This document shows positions 1-6,350 of a stretch of 6,417 nt of DNA, in pieces. Made by a program: the position numbers and the translations under genes. The notes under the pieces are model-generated. The model did no database searches, had not been told where the DNA came from, and saw nothing but the letters and a program-made list of their open reading frames with translations. This DNA comes from Bacteroidota bacterium (GTDB lineage: Bacteria > Bacteroidota > Bacteroidia > Bacteroidales > B39-G9), in contig QMPG01000183.1 of assembly GCA_003648455.1 (NCBI GenBank), positions 1 to 6,417 of the forward strand, given 5' to 3'. Numbering within the stretch: position 1 is the first letter of the stretch; every line of letters begins with the position of its first letter.

Positions 1-672
1 TTAACAGGATTTTTAAGCCTTCGAAAATCAGCACATTTTTTTGTTCTCAATATGTTGATTTATACCATCTTTTTCTTAATTATTGGTGTTATGGGTTATG
101 ATTGGTATATTATGGAAATTGCAACATTGTTTTTCGCAATGGGAATTTTTTCAGGCATAGCAATGAACAATTCCGCCGATGAAATCACAAAACTTTTTCT
201 TGCAGGAGCAAAAGATATAATGTCAGCTGCATTTATTGTTGGATTGGCAGGAGGTATAATTGTAATTCTCGAAGACGGGAAAATTATTGATACAATTCTT
301 TACGGATTATCGCAGTCAATGAATGATTTTGGAAAGGTAGCATCTGTAAGTGTTATGTATTTTATACAAACGGTTATAAATATTATAATACCGTCGGGCT
401 CGGCAAAAGCAGCTCTAACAATGCCAATAATGGCTCCATTTTCCGATTTAATCGGTATTTCGCGACAAGCAACGGTTATGGCTTTTCAGTTTGGCGATGG
501 ATTTACAAATATGATTACACCAACTTCCGGTGTTTTGATAGGTGTTCTTGGTGTTGCAAAAATTCCATACGAAAAATGGGTGAAGTGGATTACTCCTTTA
601 ATGATAATTTTAATGGTAATTGGTTTGCTTTTACTTATTCCTACAGTTACAATGAAATTAAACGGATTTTAG
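1..672 (+). CDS. yfcC: YfcC/DcuC-family membrane transporter, C-terminal part (5' end outside window)
   Basis: The reading frame is open from base 1 with no start codon needed, so the gene begins upstream. The ATG at 52 is an internal methionine: 17 in-frame codons precede it. The visible 223 residues are strongly hydrophobic, with several membrane segments and a last helix near the C-terminus. The conserved half-site of the family is clear: a GLAGGIIVILEDGKIID stretch (visible residues about 81-97), PSGSAKAALTMPIMAP (131-146), then FQFGDGFTNMITPTSG (162-177), followed by IPYEKWVKWI. From memory this order and wording match E. coli YfcC closely. Family members are inner-membrane secondary carriers of the ion transporter superfamily, usually about 460-510 residues, so slightly under half is present. 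Substrate is unknown: relatives are annotated for C4-dicarboxylates or basic amino acids, and nothing here decides between them. The gene ends in TAG, 68 bases before the ABC-F gene. Confidence 0.9.
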   Translation, partial: LTGFLSLRKSAHFFVLNMLIYTIFFLIIGVMGYDWYIMEIATLFFAMGIFSGIAMNNSADEITKLFLAGAKDIMSAAFIVGLAGGIIVILEDGKIIDTILYGLSQSMNDFGKVASVSVMYFIQTVINIIIPSGSAKAALTMPIMAPFSDLIGISRQATVMAFQFGDGFTNMITPTSGVLIGVLGVAKIPYEKWVKWITPLMIILMVIGLLLLIPTVTMKLNGF

Positions 673-705
673 AAAAATAAACATATTTCCTGACTTAATT
701 ATCTT

Positions 706-724
706 AATTGTTAATTTTACAATT
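706..724 (+). terminator. Weak AT-only hairpin after the transporter gene (possible terminator)
   Basis: AATTGT (706-711) and ACAATT (719-724) can pair around a 7-base loop, and the T-rich run TTATT follows. The stem is only 6 base pairs with one G-C pair, so it would be a poor intrinsic terminator. It lies in the 68-base gap between the transporter stop and the ABC-F start. No TAnnTTTG promoter element and no Shine-Dalgarno site is seen in this gap, so read-through from the transporter gene into the ABC-F gene is possible. Confidence 0.2.
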
Positions 725-740
725 TTATTAAAAATATTTC

Positions 741-2597
741 ATGAACTATTTACAAGTAGATGATATTACTAAGTCGTTTGGCGATTTAGAGCTTTTTAGC
801 AATATTACATTCAGTATTGATAAAGGTCAAAAAACAGCTTTAATTGCTAAAAATGGAACAGGTAAAACTACTTTGCTCAATATTATTGCACAGAAAGATA
901 CTGCCGATACCGGTAAAATAACTTTCAGAAACGACATTAAAATATCATATCTTGAACAATTGCCCGATATTAATGAAAATAGCACGGTGATTGATGAGGT
1001 TTTTAGTTCATCGGGTGATGTGGAAAAACTGATTAGCCAGTATGAAAAAGCAATAAAAGAAGACGATAAAAAACAGCTTCAAAGGGTTATTGATAAGATT
1101 GATGCAGAAGATGCTTGGGATTATGAAACAAAAGTAAAACAGATTTTAACCAAGCTTAAGATTAATGATTACGAACAACCTATAAAAGAATTGTCGGGAG
1201 GTCAAAAAAAACGTGTTGCTCTTGCCAATGCTTTAATTAATCAACCCGATTTTTTAATTCTCGATGAGCCAACTAACCATCTCGACCTTGATATGATTGA
1301 GTGGCTCGAAGAATATCTTAAGAGTTCTAAAACAACTTTACTTATGGTTACTCACGACCGTTATTTTTTAGATCGTGTGTGCAACGATATTATTGAAATT
1401 GACGACAAACAGATTTATCGCTATAAAGGAAATTATTCATATTATCTAACAAAGAGAGAGGAACGAATAGCAATTCAAAATGCACAAGCCGAGAAAGCTA
1501 AAAACCTGCTTAAAAAAGAAGCCGATTGGATGAGCCGAATGCCACAAGCTCGTGCCACTAAAGCAAAATACCGAATAGATGCCTTTTATCAATTAAAAGA
1601 AAAAGCAACACAAACAAAAACTGATGACCGGCTTAATTTTAATATTAAATCGTCGCGCTTAGGTAAAAAAATTATTGAGGCAAAGCACATTAATAAAAAA
1701 TATGACGATTTAACTATATTAAATGATTTCTCTTACAATTTTAATCGTAATGATAAACTCGGAATAATTGGTAAGAATGGTACAGGAAAATCAACTTTTT
1801 TAAATATTATAACAGGAAATTTACAATGCGATTCCGGAGTAGTTGAGACAGGAGAAACAATTGTTTTTGGTTATTATAAACAACAAGGAATTAAACTCGA
1901 TAAAGACAAACGAGTTATTGATGTTATTACAGATATTTCGGAAGATATTACTCTTGGTAATGGAAACACGATGACAGCAGCGCAGTTTTTAAACTATTTC
2001 CTTTTTTCTTATGATAAGCATTATACCTATGTCTCAAAGTTAAGCGGAGGCGAAAAACGTCGTTTATATTTAATGACTGTTTTAATGAAAAATCCTAATT
2101 TTTTAATTCTCGATGAGCCTACCAACGATTTAGATATTATGACATTGACAGTGCTCGAAGATTATTTGCAAAATTTTCAGGGTTGTGTTATTGTGGTTTC
2201 TCACGACAGATATTTTATGGATAATGTGGTTGAACATTTATTCGTTTTTGAAGGTAACGGAATAATAAAAGATTTCCCCGGTAATTATTCTATTTATCGA
2301 GATAGCTTGTCTAATCAAAAGAAAAAACAAAAAGTTGAGTATAAAAAAAATAAAGATAAAACAGAAGTAACCGAAAAAAAGAAAACAAAGCTAAGCTATA
2401 ACGAGAAGCGAGAATTTGAAAATTTAGAAAAAGACATTCGTAATTTAGAAGAAGAAAAAAGTAATCTTGAAAAAGAAATTTCTTCAGGAACATTGTCTCA
2501 AGCAGAACTTATTGAAAAATCAAACCGTTTAGGCGAAGTTTTAAAAACGATTGACTTAAAATCGAACCGATGGCTTGAGTTGAGTGAGTTTATATAA
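741..2597 (+). CDS. uup: Uup-type ABC-F ATPase, soluble, ribosome/translation-associated
   Basis: This 618-residue protein has two ABC ATPase domains in one chain and no membrane segment, the hallmark of ABC-F proteins. These bind at or near the ribosomal E site rather than transporting solutes. Domain 1 has Walker A AKNGTGKT (36-43), signature LSGGQ (151-155), Walker B ILDEP (173-177, D175/E176) and switch His205. A charged interdomain linker covers about 238-300, including the family-typical segment near WMSRMPQARATKAK (263-276). Domain 2 has Walker A GKNGTGKS (344-351), signature LSGGE (434-438), Walker B D458/E459 and His488. A lysine-rich spacer (about 525-550) leads to a coiled coil with heptad-like Leu/Glu spacing (about 552-618), matching the Uup C-terminal domain, which binds DNA or RNA in studied members. 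The long EttA arm is not evident. Uup proteins are linked to ribosome assembly and to stabilising repeated DNA. An antibiotic-resistance ABC-F is less likely given this C-terminal domain. One oddity is that the first P-loop glycine is alanine (A36). Start ATG 741 has no Shine-Dalgarno site, as is common in this phylum. Confidence 0.93.
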   Translation: MNYLQVDDITKSFGDLELFSNITFSIDKGQKTALIAKNGTGKTTLLNIIAQKDTADTGKITFRNDIKISYLEQLPDINENSTVIDEVFSSSGDVEKLISQYEKAIKEDDKKQLQRVIDKIDAEDAWDYETKVKQILTKLKINDYEQPIKELSGGQKKRVALANALINQPDFLILDEPTNHLDLDMIEWLEEYLKSSKTTLLMVTHDRYFLDRVCNDIIEIDDKQIYRYKGNYSYYLTKREERIAIQNAQAEKAKNLLKKEADWMSRMPQARATKAKYRIDAFYQLKEKATQTKTDDRLNFNIKSSRLGKKIIEAKHINKKYDDLTILNDFSYNFNRNDKLGIIGKNGTGKSTFLNIITGNLQCDSGVVETGETIVFGYYKQQGIKLDKDKRVIDVITDISEDITLGNGNTMTAAQFLNYFLFSYDKHYTYVSKLSGGEKRRLYLMTVLMKNPNFLILDEPTNDLDIMTLTVLEDYLQNFQGCVIVVSHDRYFMDNVVEHLFVFEGNGIIKDFPGNYSIYRDSLSNQKKKQKVEYKKNKDKTEVTEKKKTKLSYNEKREFENLEKDIRNLEEEKSNLEKEISSGTLSQAELIEKSNRLGEVLKTIDLKSNRWLELSEFI

Positions 2598-2612
2598 TTT
2601 ATTATTGGTGCT

Positions 2613-2647
2613 TTTACAATTTTTTTAACAATAGTAAACATTGTAAA
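2613..2647 (+). terminator. Weak hairpin after the ABC-F gene (possible terminator)
   Basis: TTTACAAT (2613-2620) and ATTGTAAA (2640-2647) form a perfect 8-base inverted repeat with a 19-base loop, starting 15 bases after the ABC-F stop. It has only two G-C-type pairings' worth of stability at most and no T-tract directly after it, so it is not a convincing intrinsic terminator. A competing smaller stem ACAAT (2628-2632)/ATTGT (2640-2644) is also possible. It is listed because it is the only paired structure at the end of this gene. Confidence 0.2.
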
Positions 2648-2656
2648 TTATATACA

Positions 2657-2664
2657 TACATTTG
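2657..2664 (+). promoter_or_regulatory. Second candidate Bacteroidetes -7 element (TACATTTG)
   Basis: The eight bases fit TAnnTTTG exactly, the -7 consensus of the Bacteroidetes primary sigma factor. No TTG stands at the expected -33 distance (about 17-23 bases further upstream), and the site lies 68 bases before the ATG at 2733. It is weaker in context than the element at 2702-2709 and may be chance in AT-rich DNA. Confidence 0.25.
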
Positions 2665-2701
2665 TAATAATTTTTAAATAAAAAAAATTAAATTAATTTA
2701 T

Positions 2702-2709
2702 TACTTTTG
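2702..2709 (+). promoter_or_regulatory. Probable Bacteroidetes -7 promoter element (TACTTTTG) for the secreted-protein gene
   Basis: The sequence fits TAnnTTTG exactly and is followed by C, with 23 bases between it and the ATG at 2733, a usual distance for a short leader in this phylum. A -33 TTG is not visible: the expected region is an A/T run (about 2670-2700). The exact -7 match and placement in the 135-base gap support an own promoter for the downstream gene, which would make it independent of the ABC-F transcript. Confidence 0.45.
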
Positions 2710-2732
2710 CAAGATTAAATTTGAAGAATATC

Positions 2733-3617
2733 ATGTTTAAACATCTTACTCTATTATTTTGTTTTTTATTATTAACAACATCTTTTTTGTTTTCTCAAGA
2801 AGATATTACTTTGACCCCAAAAATTCCAAAAGAAATTCAAGCAGGAAATCAGTTTGTAGTTGAGGTAAAAATTAATAAAGGTGATTTAAAAGGAATAGCA
2901 AGATTTGAACATAAATTACCCGAAGGATTTGTAGCAACTCAAATGAATTGTGCAAATGCTGAGTTCCGATATTTCAAAAATACAGTAATCTTGCAATGGA
3001 TAAACCTACCATTCGAAAAAGAATTTACAATTTCATATAAAGTCAAAACAGACACTTCTGTTGAAGGATACCATGTGATGCGGGCAAATTTTTATTTTTT
3101 GCATAATTCAGAGCGGAGAATTGTTGAGATGTATCCTCAGGTTTTAACAATAAATAAAGAAAATTCTAAATCGAGGAGTGCAAAAAAAGATGGGGATTTA
3201 ATATCTAATAACTTAGATAATATACTTAAAAAAGGAGAATTCAGTTGTATTCGTCAAAAACCATACATTAACGAGAATAATGAAATAATTGTTAATTTAT
3301 TAGTCAATAAAAAAGATTTAAACAAATTCGGCAAAATTCAGGAGATAATACCTAAAGGATACAAAGCTGTTAGCATAAGAAGTAATAATGCAATGTTTGT
3401 ATATAACAGCCGTTTACATATTGTGAAATTTATGTGGATGAATTTACCCGAAACCCCACAGTTTGTTGTTTCATATAAATTAGTACCAATAAAAGAAATT
3501 CCCGATGAAGCATTTATTATTACAGGTCAAATGTTTTATGCAGTAAATAATGTTACAAATACAATTGATGTTGTTGAGCGTGGTATTGATTTAATGAAAT
3601 ATATTCAAAAAAAATAA
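2733..3617 (+). CDS. Exported protein of unknown function with two tandem copies of one beta-rich domain
   Basis: I chose ATG 2733 (294 residues). A TTG at 2721 would add four residues (MKNI) before the signal peptide without improving it, and would sit closer to the promoter element. Residues 1-22 are a signal peptide: basic start MFKH, a long Leu/Phe core, and the end FLFSQ followed by ED. No lipobox is seen, so a periplasmic or surface soluble protein is likely. The mature part contains two copies of one domain, about 24-140 and 169-284, joined by a Lys/Ser-rich linker. The copies align at: NQFVVEVKINKGDL / NEIIVNLLVNKKDL; LPEGF / IPKGY; a following A-x-F segment; WINLP / WMNLP (W89, W235); and FTISYKV / FVVSYKL. 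The spacing is about 144-146 residues. The alternating hydrophobic pattern suggests an immunoglobulin-like beta sandwich. I have an impression of similar segments in other exported Bacteroidetes proteins, but assign no function. There is no C-terminal type IX secretion domain or membrane anchor. Confidence 0.85.
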   Translation: MFKHLTLLFCFLLLTTSFLFSQEDITLTPKIPKEIQAGNQFVVEVKINKGDLKGIARFEHKLPEGFVATQMNCANAEFRYFKNTVILQWINLPFEKEFTISYKVKTDTSVEGYHVMRANFYFLHNSERRIVEMYPQVLTINKENSKSRSAKKDGDLISNNLDNILKKGEFSCIRQKPYINENNEIIVNLLVNKKDLNKFGKIQEIIPKGYKAVSIRSNNAMFVYNSRLHIVKFMWMNLPETPQFVVSYKLVPIKEIPDEAFIITGQMFYAVNNVTNTIDVVERGIDLMKYIQKK

Positions 3618-3628
3618 TTCTATTATAC

Positions 3629-3646
3629 TATATCGAACTCAGGTTA
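3629..3646. repeat. Copy 1 of an 18-base inverted repeat, in the convergent gap
   Basis: TATATCGAACTCAGGTTA lies in the 29-base gap between the secreted-protein stop (3617) and the rsmG stop, directly abutting the latter. Its exact reverse complement is at 6299-6316. It contains six G/C bases in a very AT-rich setting, so it is not a low-complexity match. It has almost no internal symmetry, so it is not itself a terminator hairpin. Confidence 0.8.
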
Positions 3647-4273
3647 TTAATAATTACATTCCCAATAAACAATTTTTTTTGTTTCAAAAAATTCTTCTTC
3701 AAAAAAATCACTAATATTATATATTGATACAGAGTTTTTTATATCTTTAATTTCTTCGTTAAAGTCGCCACCTTTTAAATATAAAATACCATTTGGTAGT
3801 GGATTTTTATCGTGTGTATGAATATTTTTTTTAACTAATGTTACAAATTTCGGGAAATTAGTAACAGCTCTGCTAACAATAAAATCATATTTTTTCTTAA
3901 TGTTTTCAACTCTTATTTGTTCAGAGTTTACATTATTCAGTTTTAATTCTTTAGTTATTTCTTTAACAACCTTAATCTTTTTACCAATAGAATCGATTAA
4001 GAAGAAATTAGTTTCTGGAAACAGAATTGCCAAAGGAATGCCAGGAAATCCTCCTCCTGTGCCAACATCAAGAATAGAAGTATCTTTCTTGAAATTAATT
4101 ACTTTTGCTATTGCCAATGAGTGTAATACATGATGTTCATAAATAGCATCAATATCTTTTCGCGAAATAACATTTATTTGTTCGTTCCAAAAAGAATATA
4201 ATTTTTTTAATTGTGAGAATTGATCAATTTGAGTTTCTGTTAGATGTGGAAAATATTTTAGAATTTGTTTCAT
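3647..4273 (-). CDS. rsmG: 16S rRNA (guanine527-N7)-methyltransferase RsmG
   Basis: RsmG (GidB) transfers a methyl group from S-adenosylmethionine to N7 of G527 (E. coli numbering) in the 530 loop of 16S rRNA in the cytoplasm. In studied bacteria its loss gives low-level streptomycin resistance. The 208-residue length is normal. Family marks in order are: the N-terminal helix with FWNEQINVISRKD (28-40); HHVLHSLA (47-54); the SAM-binding loop ILDVGTGGGFPGIPLA (67-82); the acidic end of the next strand LIDS (92-95) followed by GKKIKVV; the SRAV segment (134-137); and YLKGG (165-169). The frame is intact from ATG 4273 to TAA. A purine-rich AAGAAG lies just upstream but is not a strong Shine-Dalgarno site. 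In many bacteria rsmG sits next to mnmG or parAB. Here it is instead the last gene of a minus-strand block behind a sigma factor gene, with a 177-base gap that may carry its own promoter, though I see no exact TAnnTTTG there on the minus strand. Confidence 0.96.
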   Translation of the reverse strand: MKQILKYFPHLTETQIDQFSQLKKLYSFWNEQINVISRKDIDAIYEHHVLHSLAIAKVINFKKDTSILDVGTGGGFPGIPLAILFPETNFFLIDSIGKKIKVVKEITKELKLNNVNSEQIRVENIKKKYDFIVSRAVTNFPKFVTLVKKNIHTHDKNPLPNGILYLKGGDFNEEIKDIKNSVSIYNISDFFEEEFFETKKIVYWECNY

Positions 4274-4450
4274 GATTTTCTTCTTAAGTCAATTTTTAAT
4301 AATTTTTTGCTCGTAATTAACAGTTATTAAATAGTTTTGTCATTATTTTTCAATTTTGAATTTCCAGTTTCTAATTTCATTATAATAATAGTTCAAGTTA
4401 TATATCAATCTATAATTTTAATGGTCTGAACTTGACTATATGGACAGGGA

Positions 4451-5065
4451 CTAAATATATTTTTTGTTGTTTTTTAAAAGATTAAAAAGAAGTTCCCGAG
4501 CTCTAAAAAGTTGAGCTTTGACTGTGCCTATAGGAAGTTCTAATTCTTGAGAAATTTCTTCGTACGAATATTCTTTAAAATACCTAAGCTCAATTAACCG
4601 GCGATATCGAGGTTTAAGTTTTTTTACGATTTCACGCATGTGTTTAACTTTCTGCTTTTTTATAAGCTCTTCTTCAGGGTCAAGTTCTTTTGCGGTGATA
4701 TTAGTTCCGTAATCTTCTTGATTATCAGAATTTTTATCAGCATGTTGTTTATTAACAGGAGAAATGGCACTTTTCTTTTTTCTTAAAAAATCGATACAAT
4801 TGTTTGATGCAATTTTAAATAACCATGTGCTAAATGCATATTTTGGAGAATATTGCTTAATGTTTTTAAAAGCTTTTCCAAAAGCTTCCATTGTTAAGTC
4901 TTCGGCATCACTTTTATTATTAGTCATTTTAAGCAATAAATAATAAATGGCATCTTTATATCGCCTCATTAATTCTGTATAAGCGTTCTCGTTACCTTCT
5001 ATGGCGCTACAAACTGTATTATAATCCTTTCGAGCTTGCTCTGAAAAGTTAGGATTTATTTCCAT
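4451..5065 (-). CDS. ECF-type RNA polymerase sigma factor (sigma-70 family, regions 2 and 4 only)
   Basis: This 204-residue protein directs RNA polymerase to a specific promoter set. Region 2 covers about 25-97: AYTELMRRYKDAIYYL, then DAEDLTMEAFGKAFKNI (53-69), then the promoter-melting and -10 contact segment FSTWLFKIASNNCIDFLRKKK (78-98). Region 4 covers about 142-197: LKPRYRRLIELRYFKEYSYEEISQ, with the helix-turn-helix EEISQELELPIGTVKAQLFRAR (169-190). Regions 1 and 3 are absent, which defines the ECF group. A long charged linker (about 99-141) joins the two. The ATG lies inside the 3' end of the glycosyltransferase gene, with a 10-base overlap, so the two are probably translationally coupled. 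No anti-sigma factor gene flanks it: upstream is a glycosyltransferase and downstream is rsmG. Its signal and regulon therefore cannot be inferred, and control may be transcriptional. The stop is TAG. Confidence 0.93.
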   Translation of the reverse strand: MEINPNFSEQARKDYNTVCSAIEGNENAYTELMRRYKDAIYYLLLKMTNNKSDAEDLTMEAFGKAFKNIKQYSPKYAFSTWLFKIASNNCIDFLRKKKSAISPVNKQHADKNSDNQEDYGTNITAKELDPEEELIKKQKVKHMREIVKKLKPRYRRLIELRYFKEYSYEEISQELELPIGTVKAQLFRARELLFNLLKNNKKYI

Positions 5066-6201
5066 TTATTTTGCCTTATTATAAAGTAATTTGATATTAT
5101 TAAACAAAAATTAAATATTGGTAATAAAATATCAAATATAGTTACTAAAAACAAAAAACTTTTTTCTTGTAAACGATTCATGCCTTTTTTTATTATTACA
5201 GATTGAACAAATAATCTAATTAAAAAAGCAATTAAAATAATCCGATAATCGAATTTAATTATTAAAAGAAAGATAAAAGATAAGTAAAATAATATTCTGG
5301 ACAAAATTTCAATGCCTAAAAAGAATTTTGATTTTGTTTTATAATATTTTGATGTTGTTAAATGTCTCTGTTTTTGAGCAAACCATTCTTTTAAATTGGA
5401 TTTTGGTATTGATCGAGTATGACTGCTTTTATCAATCTCAATTTTTACGTTTTTTTTATTTGCAACTTTGTTAATAAACAAATCGTCGTCGCCTGATAAT
5501 ATATGAGAATGACCTGCAAAACCTTTGTTATTAAAAAAAGTTGATTTTCGATAAGCTAAATTTCGACCAACTCCCATATATGGTTTTCCGGCAAGAGCAA
5601 ACCCAAAGTATTGAAGCGCAATAAAAAAAGTATCAAAACGAATTAATTTGTTAACAAAACCTTTTCTATTTACATAGCCTCCATAGCCAAGCACAATTTC
5701 TGTCTTGTCGGTAAAATTCTTCTGCATTTGCCTTATCCAATTTTTGTCAACAGGATAACAATCAGCATCAATTAATAATAATATTTCGTTTTTTGCTGCT
5801 TTTATTCCAATTGTTAAAGCTAATTTTTTACCATGATAAAATTTTTTATCTTCTTTTATTGTTGTTACCCTTAAATTCGGATATTTGGTTTGAAGCACAG
5901 CCAATGTTTCTTCACTTTTATCACTCGAACAGTCATTTACAACAATAACCTCATAGTTGGGGTAGTCTTGGGTTAAAATTAGAGGAAGATGTTTTTTTAG
6001 ATTTTCGACCTCGTTTCTTGCACAAATTACAACAGAGACAGGATTTTCAACAGTAGATTTTTCATTTTGTTTGTAAAAAAGTATTCGACTATATACAAAA
6101 AAATAATATATTAATTGAATAAGTAAGCTTAAACCGAAAATAACTAAAATAATTTTTTCTAAATTATTAGCTGAAGTCAATAAGTTAATAAGATAATCCA
6201 C
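5056..6201 (-). CDS. Membrane-bound family 2 glycosyltransferase
   Basis: The protein has 381 residues. An N-terminal membrane helix (about 14-38) is followed by a cytoplasmic GT2 catalytic domain (about 54-280): SVVICARNE (57-64), the nucleotide-binding acid VVNDCSSD (87-94), the metal-binding DAD motif (145-147), GVGRN (210-214), the GDDDLF segment (237-242) that holds the likely catalytic acid, and QKQRH (276-280), a variant of the QxxRW motif of processive synthases with His for Trp. Three or so membrane segments follow (about 297-316, 318-337, 346-375). Such enzymes move a sugar from a nucleotide-sugar to a lipid or growing glycan at the inner membrane. Donor and product are not readable here, though envelope polysaccharide or glycolipid synthesis is likely. 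The start is GTG 6201: the frame has no ATG between it and an upstream in-frame TAA, and the next methionine is far inside the domain. Its stop lies 10 bases inside the sigma factor gene. Confidence 0.92.
   Translation of the reverse strand: MDYLINLLTSANNLEKIILVIFGLSLLIQLIYYFFVYSRILFYKQNEKSTVENPVSVVICARNEVENLKKHLPLILTQDYPNYEVIVVNDCSSDKSEETLAVLQTKYPNLRVTTIKEDKKFYHGKKLALTIGIKAAKNEILLLIDADCYPVDKNWIRQMQKNFTDKTEIVLGYGGYVNRKGFVNKLIRFDTFFIALQYFGFALAGKPYMGVGRNLAYRKSTFFNNKGFAGHSHILSGDDDLFINKVANKKNVKIEIDKSSHTRSIPKSNLKEWFAQKQRHLTTSKYYKTKSKFFLGIEILSRILFYLSFIFLLIIKFDYRIILIAFLIRLFVQSVIIKKGMNRLQEKSFLFLVTIFDILLPIFNFCLIISNYFIIRQNKWK
5074..5077 (-). promoter_or_regulatory. Possible ribosome binding site (AAGG) for the sigma factor gene
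   Basis: On the minus strand AAGG stands 8 bases before the sigma factor ATG, inside the last codons of the glycosyltransferase gene. It is the only start in this window with a Shine-Dalgarno-like site at normal spacing. It supports ATG 5065 and re-initiation by ribosomes finishing the upstream gene. Such sites are less used in Bacteroidetes, so the call is tentative. Confidence 0.35.
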
Positions 6202-6242
6202 AGAGGTATAATTGTAAAGATGAATATATGATTAATAAAACA

Positions 6243-6273
6243 CAATTTTATTAAAGTTTTTATTTCTAACCAA
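6243..6273 (-). promoter_or_regulatory. Possible promoter for the glycosyltransferase-sigma factor unit
   Basis: On the minus strand GTTG, with its TTG at 6273-6271, is followed after 20 bases by TAAAATTG (6250-6243). This differs by one base from the Bacteroidetes -7 consensus TAnnTTTG and has an acceptable -33 distance. It lies about 41 bases before the GTG start. The imperfect -7 element and the AT-rich background keep confidence low. The repeat copy at 6299-6316 lies just upstream of this site. Confidence 0.3.
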
Positions 6274-6298
6274 CTTTATTTTTACTTATTTTATTTAT

Positions 6299-6316
6299 TA
6301 ACCTGAGTTCGATATA
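6299..6316. repeat. Copy 2 of the 18-base inverted repeat, upstream of the glycosyltransferase
   Basis: TAACCTGAGTTCGATATA is the exact reverse complement of 3629-3646. It lies about 98 bases before the glycosyltransferase start. Together the copies bracket all three minus-strand genes. Beyond the 18 bases only scattered A/T positions still agree, so the unit is short. Confidence 0.8.
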
Positions 6317-6350
6317 AAATATTATCACAGCTTCAATTATTTTTCTTTAG

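Noticed and set aside
2311..2493. 60-codon open frame on the minus strand within the ABC-F gene
   Set aside because: It lies wholly inside the lysine-rich C-terminal part of the ABC-F gene. Its Phe/Leu-rich translation is what antisense of AAA/GAA codons gives, and there is no independent start signal.
741..2597. ABC-F gene as an antibiotic-resistance (ribosome protection) determinant
   Set aside because: The Uup-like C-terminal coiled coil, ordinary linker and chromosomal context point to a housekeeping Uup-type protein. No leader peptide or attenuator fits in the 68-base upstream gap.
3900..4133. 77-codon open frame on the plus strand
   Set aside because: It is antisense to the conserved SAM-binding core of rsmG and resembles no protein I know.
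3629..6316. The bracketed three-gene block as an insertion sequence, integron or phase-variable invertible switch
   Set aside because: No transposase or recombinase is encoded in the window, no target-site duplication is seen, and rsmG is a housekeeping gene. Two short inverted repeats alone do not support this.
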